Origin: Azolla caroliniana
Taxonomy: Eukaryota > Polypodiophyta
NCBI GenBank assembly: GCA_043228905.1
Contig: JBHGNT010000009.1
Span: 682,001-746,000 of the forward strand
Direction: 5' to 3'
DNA: 64,000 nucleotides
The position numbers were made by a program, and so were the translations under genes. The notes beneath the pieces were generated by a model. That model saw only the letters and a list, made by a program, of their open reading frames with translations. It was not told where the DNA came from and made no database searches. Of this stretch, positions 1 through 11,237 are shown in pieces (position 1 is the first letter of the stretch; each line of letters begins with the position of its first letter).

Positions 1-640
1 GCACTTGAGCCCTCGTCTAATGTCACACCATGCCTTTCACATGGATGTTTTGAATCTATCCTCCAATTGGAGGGAGAAACTAGGTTTGAGCTCCATGTTT
101 AGAATCCATTCAGTTTGGGGGTCCCAATTGGCCCCTTTTTTTGGCTTAAAGTAAGCGAAACGTAACCGCAACAACATTTTCCAGCAATCATTCCCTGGTT
201 GGAGTCCTCGCACCACAAATTTGGCGAGTAGGGCTTTTGATTGTGAGAGGGGATCAATAAGACCCAATCCTTCTCTCGACTTAGGTGATGTGAGTATAGG
301 CCACGCCACCTTGGCCCGAGTTGCATGATCTTCCTTACCAGACCAAATGTAGTTGCGTACCAATCGCCGAATCTGGTGTATACTTTCCTTGGAAATTGTC
401 CAACATGTTGTTCCGCTAACGAGAGTTTTTTCAAACTCCAATGTATCAACTTTTGTCGAATGGAGTGAATAACTGGTGCAATCATAGTCTCTGGAGGTAT
501 GTTGAACCCAATTTGGAAACCCAAATATTTGGTGCTCGCTCCTTGATTGATCCACTTGAACGCGGGATGGGGGTGCCATGCAGGATGTGCTTTAGGAGAA
601 AGCCATTTGTGCAACATTTTAGTGTATTGCACCAATTCCT
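1..640 (-). mobile_element. LINE (non-LTR retrotransposon) relic, C-terminal part of ORF2
   Basis: Two overlapping minus-strand frames read as the region after the catalytic core of a plant L1-type ORF2. One frame (about 635-400) has a YLGFQIG motif followed by an IRQKLIHWSLKKLSLAE block. The other (about 420-37) has RNYIWSGKE, KVAWPIL, PKSREGLGLIDP and ALLAKFVVRG. In intact LINEs these lie in one frame in this order, so a frameshift near 400-420 has broken the ORF. The element runs off the left edge, and no poly(A) tail or target-site duplication can be seen. Family assignment rests on motif order only; the clade is not resolved. Confidence 0.75.
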
Positions 641-804
641 TTGTAAAATAAATTAGAATAACTTAACCTCGTCTTATCAATATGTTTATTTTGATGCATC
701 ATTTTGAGGATGTTTTATACCTTTGCCAATTTTTATCTTAGCTTACAAATGTCGGCAAGTTTCAAGAAAAGAAGAATGAATCCAGGGCTATCACATTGGC
801 AGCG

Positions 805-1554
805 ATCAAATTGAATAAACATGAGCAGCATTGAAATACATAAAGAGGATGGTAATTCTTCTTCTTCGACATAGTAACAAATTAAATGTCTAGGTCCATG
901 CTACCGAACCAATAAAGTTCTGAAATAAAAAAAGAAAAAGAAAAGGACATGAGACATTAAAGTGGGATAATGTGTATAGTGTTGCATGAAACATTGAAAT
1001 ACTTCATATATGCACATGTATATGTATATGTATATGTATTCACGCACGTGTATAAAAGAAACAATAGAATAAAGTGCCTATGTGAGATTTTTAGATCGGT
1101 AATACTTATTAAACCATTTCACAAACGAAAGTGCTAGAGGCAAGCAAATAACTGTGTTGAGAATCTAAATCTAGGTGTCATCTTAATAATGTTGATCGAA
1201 TTGAATAAACATGAGCAGCATTGAAATACATAAAGAGGATGGTAATTCTTCTTATTCGACATAGTAACAAATTAAATGTCTAGGTCCATGCTACCGAACC
1301 AATAAAGTTCTGAAATTAAAAAGAAAAAGAAAAAGACACGAGACATTAAAGTGGGATAATGTGTATAGTGTTGCATGAAACATTTAAATACTTGATATAT
1401 ACATTTATGTCTAACAATAGAATAAGGGGCCTATGTGAAATTTTTGGATCAGTAATTACTATACCATTTCACAAATGAAAGTGCTAGAGGCAAGCAAATA
1501 ATTGTGTTGAAATTTGAAAATCTAAATCTAGGTGTCATCTCAATAAGGTTGATC
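805..1554. repeat. Tandem duplication, about 390-bp unit, two copies
   Basis: Copy 1 is about 805-1197 and copy 2 about 1195-1554. Both open with a TTGAATAAACATGAGC stretch and close with TCTAGGTGTCATCT...GTTGATC, and they match almost base for base over long stretches. Copy 1 has an extra TATATG-rich insertion around 1010-1060. Neither copy has coding potential. This looks like a local segmental duplication, not a transposon: no terminal motifs were found. Confidence 0.85.
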
Positions 1555-3096
1555 AGTTTGTACATACTTACCATCTTGCAGTGGAAATAGCTCATCAGAA
1601 TGTTAATAGTCTTTAGATTAATGTTAAGATTGAGATGCAAACGGCAAACGTGGAGGGTGCACTGATGTGTGTGCTACTTGATCAAATTGTGTTGTAGCGA
1701 AAGTCGTTGCTCTTAACTAGAGAGAGAGGGGAGCGTTTTTTAGCTTTCTTAAAAGAACAATGATTGATTCATAGATAAAAGTAGTTATAGGGGTTAATAG
1801 TGGTTGGAAATGCAATGCTACGTGCTTTACAATAATGTTAGTTATTAAGGGCATGTCTTATTTGTCTAATGTGAGAAGCGGGGTGGGCGTGATTTGACTC
1901 AAAGATGTGAACGTGAATAACTTGTCTCTCAAGTCAATAGTATAAAGTTAATAATAGCAACTCCTCATCTTCTAAGTCTTAAGAGACATTAAGATGAAAG
2001 AGGACAAGGCAAAGACGAAGAAAAATGAAAATGAGAGTCAATAGTTTTGAAACTCATTAAAGAGATATTAAGATGAAAGAGGACAAAACAAAGAAGAAGA
2101 GGAAAATGAGAGTCAATAGTATAGACTCATTGGTTTCCATAGTAGCTTGGAACGAAGATGTAGTTTAGTAACGTGGAACGAAGACCTACAAAAGTTCAAT
2201 AGCTTAGTTCTCAAACACTCATATAAAATTTCTTGTAGTACACTTATCTTTATAAAATTTCTTGTACTACCCTAATCTTATTTTGTACACTGATCGTTCT
2301 CAAGAGACATTAAAGTAAAAGTGGACAACACATGAAGGCAAGGAAAGGAGAGGAGAGACTCGAAAAGCCATAGTTGAGATGATTTGCTAACTCTTTGGAG
2401 CTCCAAATCACTGATGTGACATGCTATTGAAGAGACGTGATGATATGTTTTGTAACAAGGACGTGTGGAAATGAGGATTTGAGCCCCCATGAAGTCGAGT
2501 TTCATAGCCAAGTTGGTGCACCAAGGGAGGTGACGACACATATCATGTGAGAACGACATGGGGGATTCGAGAATTCGGGCGTGTTCCATGACAACGTTTT
2601 TGAGTGACCTAAGTTTAGTACACCATTGCAACATGTGGTTGAGAGACTAGAGAGATGATATAGCATGTAGCAAAAGCCGAATCGGAAGTAAGGAATCGAG
2701 CCCATATCATGGGAGTCTAATTATGTATAGCCTACCTTGGTTCACCATCACATGCATGTGTGTGCAAGAGAAGTGAGATAGTTTAAAGTGAGGATTCGAG
2801 CCCATGGCGTGGTCAATATGATTGGCTCATTTCGGGACACCGACCGAAACATGAAGCGACGAAACAAAGCCCATGGTGTCGCGCAATTCGGCACATGGTA
2901 GTAACAAACATGTAGTTAGTTCAAGTTGGATGCCAGAAAGGGCAGAGTCCCATTGACACAAAAATCAGGAGGGAGAGAAAGATAGGGGGAAGAAATTTTT
3001 ATTACAAAAGAAAGATTTGAGAGTGCTTTACTGAAAAACAGAGTAGTAGTAGATTAGGATGTACACATATTAGAAGAACTCTTGGAGCTAATTTAT
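1555..3096. other. Intergenic, no gene recognised
   Basis: AT-rich sequence with stop codons in all frames and no recognisable protein. It holds two small direct duplications. One is an AGATGAAAGAGGACAA block followed by GAGAGTCAATAGT, at about 1990-2052 and 2070-2122. The other is a TATAAAATTTCTTGTA block at about 2221 and 2251. It lies downstream of the bHLH gene 3' end. Confidence 0.5.
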
Positions 3097-3233
3097 TGGT
3101 GATGGTGATGATAAATATAATGGTAATGGTAATGGTAATGGGAAAGGTTAATGGTAATGGTGATGGTAATGGGAATGGGAAAGGTTAATGGTAATGGTGA
3201 TGATAATGGTATGGTGATGGTAATGGTAATGGT
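3097..3233. repeat. GGTAAT/GGTGAT minisatellite
   Basis: Imperfect hexamer array of GGTAAT, GGTGAT and GGGAAT units. It includes a higher-order duplication in which GGGAAAGGTTAATGG recurs. It lies about 40 bp beyond the stop codon of the minus-strand bHLH gene, so it is probably in or just past its 3' UTR. Confidence 0.85.
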
Positions 3234-3274
3234 CGATGTTATGGTGGTTTCACTGCTTCTCTGTTTCTGGTTTT

Positions 3275-3910
3275 TTACATGAAGACTTTCCTGGGCTTTC
3301 GCTGTAGCTCCTTCACAATCACTCGCTCCAGCTTCTCTTGCAAATCCACGCCTTCCATTCTAGCCATGTCTGTTATCTGATCATATAGAATGTCATGGCT
3401 ACACATGTCAGAGGGTGGGACAGGACAAAACTGTATTGCATGTATGTATGTATGTATGTATGTAGTACAGCATTTTACCACAATTACCCCTTCCAAAAAG
3501 TGCAGAAGAACAGAGCATTTGGGTAATGTATGTAGTACAGCATTTTACCACAATTTCCCCCTCCAAAAAGTGCAGAAGAACAGAGCATTTGGGTAATGTA
3601 TGTAGTACAGCATTTTACCACAATTTCCCCCTCCAAACAGAGCATAAGCAAAAAGCATTTGGATGTATGTATGTATGTATGTATGTATGTATGTATGTAT
3701 GTATGTATGAAGGGGATTGATTGATTGATTGTAGCAATTTACCTTTGCCATGGATGCAGTGGAAGCTGCTGGTTTAGGGTTTAGGGTATGTATGTATGAA
3801 GGGGATTGATTGATTGACTGATTGATTGTAGCAATTTACCTTTGCCATGGATGCAGTGGAAGCTGCTGGTTTAGGGTTAGGGTTTAGGGTATGTATGTAT
3901 GTATGAAGGG

Positions 3911-3944
<34 letters not shown>

Positions 3945-5652
3945 AGGAATTTACCTTGCCATGGATGCAGTGGAAGCTGCTGGTTCCTGTGGTAGTGAGG
4001 GTAGCATTGGAGATCTCGACGCTCCGTTTCTGCAGGAGCATGAGTACCCCTGACCACACCCCCTTCCGCCTCGGAATGTTTAGGGTTATGAACACATCGG
4101 CCCCACAGATGCGAACAGTCACCTCCACACTCACCGCCTGCTGTAGCTCGCCATCGCCATCTCCATTGCTGCCTCCTCCTCCTCCCTTCACACTCATGCT
4201 CTCCTCATCTTCCACTATGTATGTCACATTGGTGGGCCTGTATGGCGGCTTCACCACAACATGATGGCCATCGCCATCCTCGTCCTTCACTAATCTCCCC
4301 GATACCCCCAGCAAATCCATCATCTCTACCTTCTTCTGCTCCAGCTCCTGCAGCGTGCCCCACAGAGATTGGATGTATGTGATTACCTCTGTCAAGACCG
4401 TAATACGATCCGTGTGCTACAGAAGAAGAAGAAGAAAAAAAACAAGAGCAAGAAAACAAAACAGAGAGATTTCATGAGGAAAATGCCACACAAAAAAAAA
4501 AATGGACATTTGCAGAGCAAATTAAATAGCACATTGTTGTGAATTGTGGATTTTAGGGTTTGTGAGTAAGTAAGTAAGTACTTTGAGCTTGAGCTTGGGG
4601 ATGAGGGACTGAAGAATGCTGAAGGATTCGCGCATACTCTTGCGCCTCTGCCTCTCTGACAGGATGTGGACCTCCCTCTGAGACATGATGGCCCCGCCAT
4701 GGCCATGGCCATCGCCATCACCACCGGCCTCCCTCTCCCTGCGCCTGCGTGCCGCCGCCCCACCCCTGCATTGCCCACCGCCCAACTCCTCATCCCCATG
4801 ATCCGACTTTCTGTCACTGCCATCGCTTCTGCTTCTGTTATCTTTACTGTTCTTATGCTTGCTCTTACTGTTGTTGCTGTTGGATTGCGGCCTGTGGGTG
4901 GAGGAATTAGGCCTTCTTATGATTTTGACATGGGAGAGTGGCTTCACATCCTCCTCTTCCTCGCCATCGCCATCACAATCGCCATCACTGTCATCTCCAT
5001 CGCCATAATCATACATCTTCCTTTTACATCCCACTCCTCTACTGTTAGTAGTAATTGTGGTAGTTGTTGTTGTGGTAGTAGTAGTAGTAGCAACGCTATT
5101 AGAATTGGGCATTGTAGTGGGATGCGAATTGGTAGCTCTAGTGGAGAAGCTAGGGAGAGCTGAGGCTATGGCGGAGAGCTTAAGAACAGAGCTGTATGTG
5201 GAGGCATTTTCTGTGATGGTGGCCATGCTATTGCTATTATAGCAGGAGAGGGGTGAATCAGGGAGTAGAACGGGGTGAGAAATAGGAGAGGAATTAGTGG
5301 AAGAGTTTATAGTGGTTGCGGTGATGGAATGATTGTTGTTGATGATGAGCCATGGTGGGGTAGAATGAGTATGGGCATTGGTGTTGCTATTGCTGTTGCT
5401 GTTTTTGGAGTGATCTTCACAGTGAGAAGAATTAGGGTTTAGTGATGGAACATTGGAGGACCAGGCATAGCCATCGCCATAGCCATAGCCATAGCCATAA
5501 TCATCACCATCTTCTTCTTCTTCTTCTTCTTCTTCTTCTTCTTCTTCGTCGTCGTCGCCGCCGTCTTCTTCTTCTTCTGCTTCGTTTACACCATGGAAGT
5601 CATTAATGAGAAGCTCGGGAGAGAGCAAATTGAGGAAGGAGTCAGGGTCCAT
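3275..5652 (-). CDS. bHLH transcription factor with C-terminal ACT-like domain (3 exons)
   Basis: Coding exons on the minus strand are 5652-4582, 4416-3955 and 3430-3275. All junctions are GT/AG and phase 0, giving 562 aa. The ATG at 5652 opens the frame. Residues about 25-50 are a Glu/Asp run, followed by a YGYGYG stretch, Asn/Ser-rich sequence, a poly-Thr run (about 190-205) and a second acidic run. The basic region begins near residue 326 (HILSERQRRK) with the His-Glu-Arg pattern (H329, E333, R336/337) known to contact E-/G-box DNA. The first intron splits the bHLH loop after KLKLK; helix 2 follows (DRITVLTEVITYIQSL). Residues about 453-511 resemble the ACT-like dimerisation fold of ZHOUPI/bHLH95-type factors (VEVTVRICGADVFITLNIP). 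Seen: domains and splice sites. Known for the family: nuclear, dimeric DNA binding. Inferred: the nearest subfamily is bHLH95/ZHOUPI-like, which is not certain. Exon 3 (51 aa) is the least secure exon. Intron 2 holds unusual repeats, described separately. Confidence 0.85.
3461..3660. repeat. 70-bp tandem repeat, three copies, in bHLH intron 2
   Basis: Units are 3461-3530, 3531-3600 and 3601-3660. Each starts TGTAGTACAGCATTTTACCA. The first two end GGGTAATGTA with period exactly 70; the third is degenerate in its second half. The array lies about 30 bp from the exon 3 splice acceptor of the minus-strand gene, so intron length near that acceptor probably varies between individuals. Confidence 0.9.
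3663..3983. repeat. Microsatellite plus tandem copies of the exon 2 end and splice donor, with TTTAGGG units
   Basis: An (ATGT)n tract (3663-3709) and GATT tracts flank three copies of a 33-bp segment at about 3741-3773, 3837-3869 and 3951-3983. The third is the genuine 3' end of bHLH exon 2 with its GTAAAT donor on the minus strand. The two copies inside the intron keep both the exon tail (CCATGGATGCAGTGGAAGC on the plus strand) and the donor, but carry one extra A before it. Each intronic copy is joined to two or three TTTAGGG-like units, the plant telomere repeat. Confidence 0.85.
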
Positions 5653-5814
5653 GAGATTTACAGAGAGAGCAATTGGGCCTACAAATGTGATGGAAAATGT
5701 TGGTAGTATTAATTAATTTAAGGGTTGGGAATCAGCTGTGGTAAGGGGTAAACTACATACATACATACATATATACTACTACATTCACACACACAAATCT
5801 ATATATATATATAT

Positions 5815-5845
<31 letters not shown>

Positions 5846-6224
5846 CTGAGTTTGTGTGTATGTTCATATATATGTATGTATGTACATATGTGTATCAGTA
5901 TCAGTATGTATAGAAGAAAGAAGAAGAAAGAGAAGAAGAGTTCCTTTCCTTCTCTATTGTAAGCTTTCTTATTTCTTTCTTTCAAGACACATACATATAC
6001 CTCTCTCTCTCTCTCTTCTCTTCTCTCTCTCTCTTCTCTCTCTCTCTCTCACTGCGAAGGCAACACGTGGGCGGTGGAGCAATGAGCACACCCTGCAGCA
6101 CGGCTCTTGCTTCTCTCAACCATCCATCCATTACATACGTACATACATGTACATACATACATACATACATACATACATACATACATACATACATGCATGC
6201 ATGCATGCATGCATGGATCCGAAT
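5653..6224. repeat. bHLH 5' flank: microsatellite cluster
   Basis: This is the region immediately upstream of the minus-strand bHLH gene. It holds CATA and TA runs (about 5756-5890), a pyrimidine CT tract (about 6001-6050), a (CATA)n run (about 6134-6193) and a GCAT run (about 6191-6215). The tracts create spurious open frames of Tyr-Ile-His type. The leader and core promoter of the bHLH gene should lie here, but no single TATA box can be picked out from the many TATA-like stretches. Confidence 0.75.
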
Positions 6225-6717
6225 GGGTAAATCACCCCATCTTTGTTGTAAACCAATTGTCTCATGGGCCAATTTTGGTCTTTAGAAGACGTTAATCTTT
6301 CTCCCTCCTTTTTGAGCCATCAATCCCATTCCCACCCACCAACCCCATCCTCCCGGGCTCAAATATTTTCAATCGCACTAGCTTTACTACACATATATAT
6401 CAAACACTTTTGGAACTACTACCTCGTGCATTTGTCTCTCTTTGTAACCCTCCCCTCCCCCTCCCCCACCCCCTCCGTATCGATATACATCACGTGTACA
6501 CAATCAAACACTTGCACCCTGACATTACACATTTCTCTCTTGATAAATGGGTAAATACCCCATTTTTGTTGTAAACCAATTGTCTCATGTGCCAATTTTG
6601 GTCTTAGAAGACGTTAATACATCTTTCTTTCTTTCTCTTAGATGATTGGGTACACACCCCATTTTGTTGTAAACCAATTGTCTCATGGGCCAATTTTGGT
6701 CTTAGAAGACATTAATC
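6225..6717. repeat. Dispersed direct repeat, about 70 bp, three copies
   Basis: Copies at about 6225-6297, 6549-6618 and 6648-6717 share GTTGTAAACCAATTGTCTCA, then a GCCAATTTTGGTCTT block and AGAAGAC. Spacing is uneven and the spacers are CT- and CA-rich with degenerate similarity to one another, suggesting a larger unit (about 320 bp, then about 100 bp) duplicated and eroded. The block is better preserved than its surroundings. It lies 0.6-1.1 kb upstream of the bHLH start. Confidence 0.85.
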
Positions 6718-6913
6718 TCTCTCTCTCTCTCTCTATGTATCTATATACATCATCTGTACAAACACGTCCACCCACATGCACACACACACACACATATATC
6801 TCTCTCCCTAAAGGTCTCTTTCCTCAATTGGACACCTTTAACAAAGTTACATTGTCTGACTACCTCTATCACACACTTGTCATTTGGTTTGATGTAAGTT
6901 GTAACCATTATCT

Positions 6914-7003
6914 ATATCTCTTAACCCTCTCTTTGTCTCTCATGTATACAATATATGTATATAGTATATACTATACATGAGAAGAGAGAGGGTTAAGAGA
7001 TAC
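6914..7003. other. Inverted repeat able to form a long hairpin
   Basis: The left arm (about 6914-6948) has TATCTCTTAACCCTCTCT and ends CTCATGTATA. The right arm (about 6972-7003) is its reverse complement with a small indel. The arms are about 32 bp and the loop about 23 bp. The stem is CT/GA-rich. It could be a foldback remnant or a small-RNA precursor-like structure; the sequence cannot decide. Confidence 0.7.
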
Positions 7004-10000
7004 ATATAATGCATATGTATGTGTGTGTGTACATATATATTATATATATAATTCGTATGTGTGTAAGTATATTCTATCTCCGCACATATATACACATCAT
7101 GTTTACGTTCACACATTGTCTCCCTAAGGCTCCTCTATCCGACACCACACAAAACTAGAAGTTCATCTTGCAAATGATAACAGAAACCATGTTAAGTCCA
7201 CACAGTCCTTATGTACTTTAACACACTCATTATATATGTATACTCTCCTCCATATTTGATCATGTGTACTCTCTTGATATAAAACTATATCCATGCCTGC
7301 CTACCCATCATGTGTGTACCCTTGCTCTCTCTATACATATATTCTCTCCACTCCATATGTGTACACATCATGTGTATACACTCTCTCTCTCTCTCTCTCT
7401 CTCTTGCCCCGTCTCCAAGGTCCTCTCTCCAACTCTTAGTAAAAAATAAAAAGTTCATTTCGCAAAGAAAAGTTCAACCACCTCTCGAGAATATTTGACC
7501 CCCCCCCCCCCATGTTACATGAATGACGCTCGTGTCCCTTTATCGAAGCCCCTATGTATGGATCTTGTCTGCCAAGAAAATCCTCAATAAACAATTATAC
7601 CCATGCCAAATGGCTTTTCAGTCACTTACATAGATTATGTCATTCTATACACATGCACACCATTGTCAATATGGATTGTTTGCAATAACATATTGCCACT
7701 TCATCCAAATTTTCATGAAATTTCTAGAGGTTGTAACCAAAGAGTTTGTTTGTATATCACATTATTTGGGAAGACCATGCTGTGATATCACATTGTTTGG
7801 GTTGGATTTTTCAATTTCCAAAGAGACAATTTCTGACAAGAATATTTTGCTTTAATTTCATGTGAAGAATTATAGGAATTATATGCTTTGATGCAAGAAA
7901 AGAAAACGTGGCTGATTGCTTAAAACAATTCTCCAACATTGTCATGTTATAAGAAGATGTAATCCACTTTTAGGTTAGGACATCATCATGAGCTGCTACA
8001 GAAGAACTAGGTACCACAAGGGCTATCCTTTATAGTCATAGCTCCTTGCCAAGCCTACAAATGTTGAGATCAATAGTTCTTAAACATATACAACTACATG
8101 CTTTAGGCCTCATATGTGGAACCATGTGGAGTTGAAGCACTAGGGTAATTTGGTAAGTTATTAAGGTGGGGTGTAGTGGAGGATCACTTTTTTGGACCTC
8201 CCTAGACCAAAAGATCACATGAAGTCCAAAGTGGATTCTTTTATCTCATATAATGCCCTTGGGTTCAAGTTTACACAAGAGCAGGGCCCATTTGGTGCAT
8301 CATTTATGCTCCCCATTTTCGCAAAACATTAGAGAATGATAAGAAAAACATTTCTTGCTTTACTCATATGTGTTTCATGCATTCACTTAGAATTGTGGGT
8401 GTCGTTTCATGATTAAAAAATATATATACAATCATATGCCATTACTCCATATGTCAAACAAAATTTGCACAATGACGCGGAAATATACGTGTAAGTTACA
8501 TTGCTTTCTTTAGTCAATAGAAAAACATAAGAGGAATGGACTGATTGAAGTTGCCAAAAATTACACATTTTTTGTTGTGCATGATTGTATATTTTTATAA
8601 CTCTCGTTATGTTAAATCTATTGTCAATATGTATATGGTAAATAAGACCAACAAAACACTGACAACTGTAATTACAATTTGCAACGTGCAGTGTGTGTGA
8701 ACCACAAGCGTGTTTTTTTATCAATTTTATTTGGCACACATGTTGAGATAACTTGCATCATCTCTAACACGATGTTCGCTCAACTCGTTCACCTGTATGA
8801 TTGCATCTAGTACTCACTCATGCCATTACCTAAATATATGACAAGTTTGCTCATGACACACATAAGTAAAAGGGAACAAAATGGAGATTGTACAAATTGT
8901 TCACACAATCACTCATAGTATGAATAAATAGTGATAAATAAGGTGCAACATAAGCCTTATTGCTCATTGGAACATGGTAATCTAGAGTTAATAATGAAAC
9001 AAAAGTAGATGTAAATACATATGGAATAATTGTTATATTAACTTTTTCCTTCTATGATGAATCATGAAATTACATCAAAAAATCCATTGTTGTTTGGACA
9101 ACTCCTTTTCCTTTCTTGCTACTCACACCCTTTAAAGTCTTTTCGTTTTGCTTTCCCTTTCTATATATATGTAGCAACAAAGTTATTCCCCTATTTCTTT
9201 AGATATGTTGCACTTCTTGAGACATTAACAACCAAATGTTCCCACAACCCTCCATATGTTGGGTATACATAACACGACCCATAATTAAAGTTTAGCTTGT
9301 GTTGTCCATGTTATACATCAACATTGATACTCATAAATTATCATCTCATGCATGTACCAATATTCAATTTTTTGCAATGACCAATATATCATCCATGATA
9401 ATCCTAACGGTATGCAATGGATGGTGTAGTAATGGTCAAGTATTCAGAAAATAATGGTTTTGCAAATGTAACAGTAAGGTTGTCCCTTGATGTTTAGCAA
9501 CGTTCATTAAGGTATCAAAAGTTTTAGCATGAGAGCCTGAATGGAATACTTGCTAGGGACATGTAATGTCTTACTCGTCCATGCACAAGGTCATAAGTTT
9601 AAACACGCATCAACTAATCTCACACATGTCATCAATGGAAAGGGGATGCATTGAATATGGTGAGCAAGCTAGCAATTGGGTCTCTCACACATTACTTATT
9701 ACAAATTTCCGACATGCATATATGTCCAGAACTATCTCTACTCATTATAAGTGTAGGTTTTATCTACAAATGCCTAGTAGACATTTACATTTCAGTGACA
9801 TAGAACTCCACCTCCAATGTGACAGGCATGTATTGCTACCCTCAAGACACAATCCTTGGTTTGGACCTCCTCGATTCGCTGAAATTTTCGAAATAGGTAG
9901 TGGGGAGTGCATTTATCATTGTGTTTGCAAATCTTTATGGTGTGTGCACCTCAACATCTAACTTCCTTATTTCCAATCACTTACGAGTTAGGTCAACATA

Positions 10001-10344
10001 AAGTTGCATCTTGATGGTAGAATCATATGATTAGGAACAATTTTTTTGTCGAGGACATATATTGTAATTGGTATAACTTTAATCTACTTCATAACATATC
10101 TTTCAAAATGATCATGTTGTTTTTGAGCCATTAGAGAAGCTATGATAAATTGCCAAAAGGGAAATCATAAACATGATTGTTCGTGTTCTTATGATTTCAA
10201 CCTTGAAACTTAAGCACTCAAGTGATAACACAACTTTCAAACACTCTATGCTAAACCTAATTAAAAAGGATAATTTCACCTAATGTAATCTACGAAAAGC
10301 TACAACTATCTTTTTATACCAACCAACACAAATGTTCACGTATT
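7004..10344. other. Intergenic, no gene recognised
   Basis: AT-rich sequence. The first 500 bp continue the microsatellite block: TG/TA runs near 7020-7050, a CT run at about 7380-7402 and a C run at 7500-7510. Beyond 7.5 kb there are only short chance frames, the longest 131 codons at 9566-9961, with no recognisable domain. No RNA gene or transposon end was recognised. Confidence 0.4.
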
Positions 10345-10570
10345 TTATAAGATCTCCACTGCTTTGGAAGTGTCAATTCCTAGAATAATTACATCTTTAT
10401 CATCATCACCCAGAATTTGAAGTGTGCAACCATCTTCAATGCCAAATCCAGCTACCTTCAAAGGCACATTGGTCACAATTTTACTCAAGATTTACAACAT
10501 GGAGTCCCACATCTCATCCACATTTAATGCATCTCTATCCTCATAAGATAGGTCACTTTCAATGGATGTA
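10345..10570 (-). pseudogene. Unidentified coding-like relic
   Basis: On the minus strand, about 73 codons read through with one internal stop near 10498-10500. The translation looks like real protein: EDRDALNVDEMWDSML, then VPLKVAGFGIEDGCTLQILG and DKDVIILGIDTSKA before a stop. Composition (acidic loops, alternating hydrophobics, no low complexity) differs from the AT-rich noise around it. I do not recognise the family. It may be a fragment of a host gene or of a transposon-encoded protein. Flanking splice sites were not established. Confidence 0.3.
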
Positions 10571-11237
10571 TTTGTTTGAATAAATAGGTTGTGAATTGGC
10601 GATAGATAAGTTTATATGAGTTTTCTTGTTGTTAATCTTAATTATTGAATGCTAACATTCTACATGTTCTTGTTTTGCTCATGTTAGTTTGCATGGAACC
10701 TTTTTTGGGCAAATAAGAGGGATTCGATTTTAATAACTTACGATTGTGAGCTCAAGACTTGAGTAACGGGGGAGGTTTTTTTTTCTAAAGATTTACCTTG
10801 GTATTAATGGAAAGATGCCCAAAGCATAGTACGTAATATACCCGAATCCATTGGCAAACATTCTTTTTCATACGAATGCATATATTATCAAAACATTCTT
10901 ATGTTTTTCTTTACACATTTTACCTTAACGTTCTCACCTTAAAAAAAAAACCTTATAATATATATAATGAACACAAAAGTATGGTATTTACCATACTTCG
11001 AAGGGTGTTCACTGTTTACCATTCTCAAATGATTGAAACATTCTCAAATGCAAATGCACGTATGGTATGTATGGTTCATACTATGGCCCAAAGGCTACAA
11101 AGACCTCATACATGAAAGCACAACCACCATACCTACATCAACGCAACTACCCTAGAAACAATATTTACACATCTAAAATCGAGATCCTTCCATAAAGGGG
11201 GGCGGAAAAAACTACTTTGACGGAGCATATCTCCACT
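10571..11237. other. Intergenic, nothing recognised
   Basis: AT-rich sequence with short chance frames and no motif, repeat or RNA gene that I can support. Confidence 0.4.

Noticed and set aside
3461-3660. CRISPR-like spaced repeats
   Set aside because: Units are contiguous 70-bp tandem copies without unique spacers, in a plant intron with no cas genes.
3772-3894. True telomere or interstitial telomeric array
   Set aside because: Only 2-3 TTTAGGG units per site; too short for a telomere tract, so treated as part of the local duplication.
4666-5163. Plus-strand open frame antisense to bHLH exon 1
   Set aside because: A shadow of the repeat-rich coding exon; no domain, and the minus strand explains the sequence with a bHLH fold and splice sites.
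5738-6230. Several open frames rich in Tyr-Ile-His or Met-Tyr-Val
   Set aside because: They are translations of CATA/ATGT microsatellites.
9566-9961. 131-codon plus-strand frame
   Set aside because: No recognisable domain, ordinary AT-rich composition and no supporting splice or promoter context.
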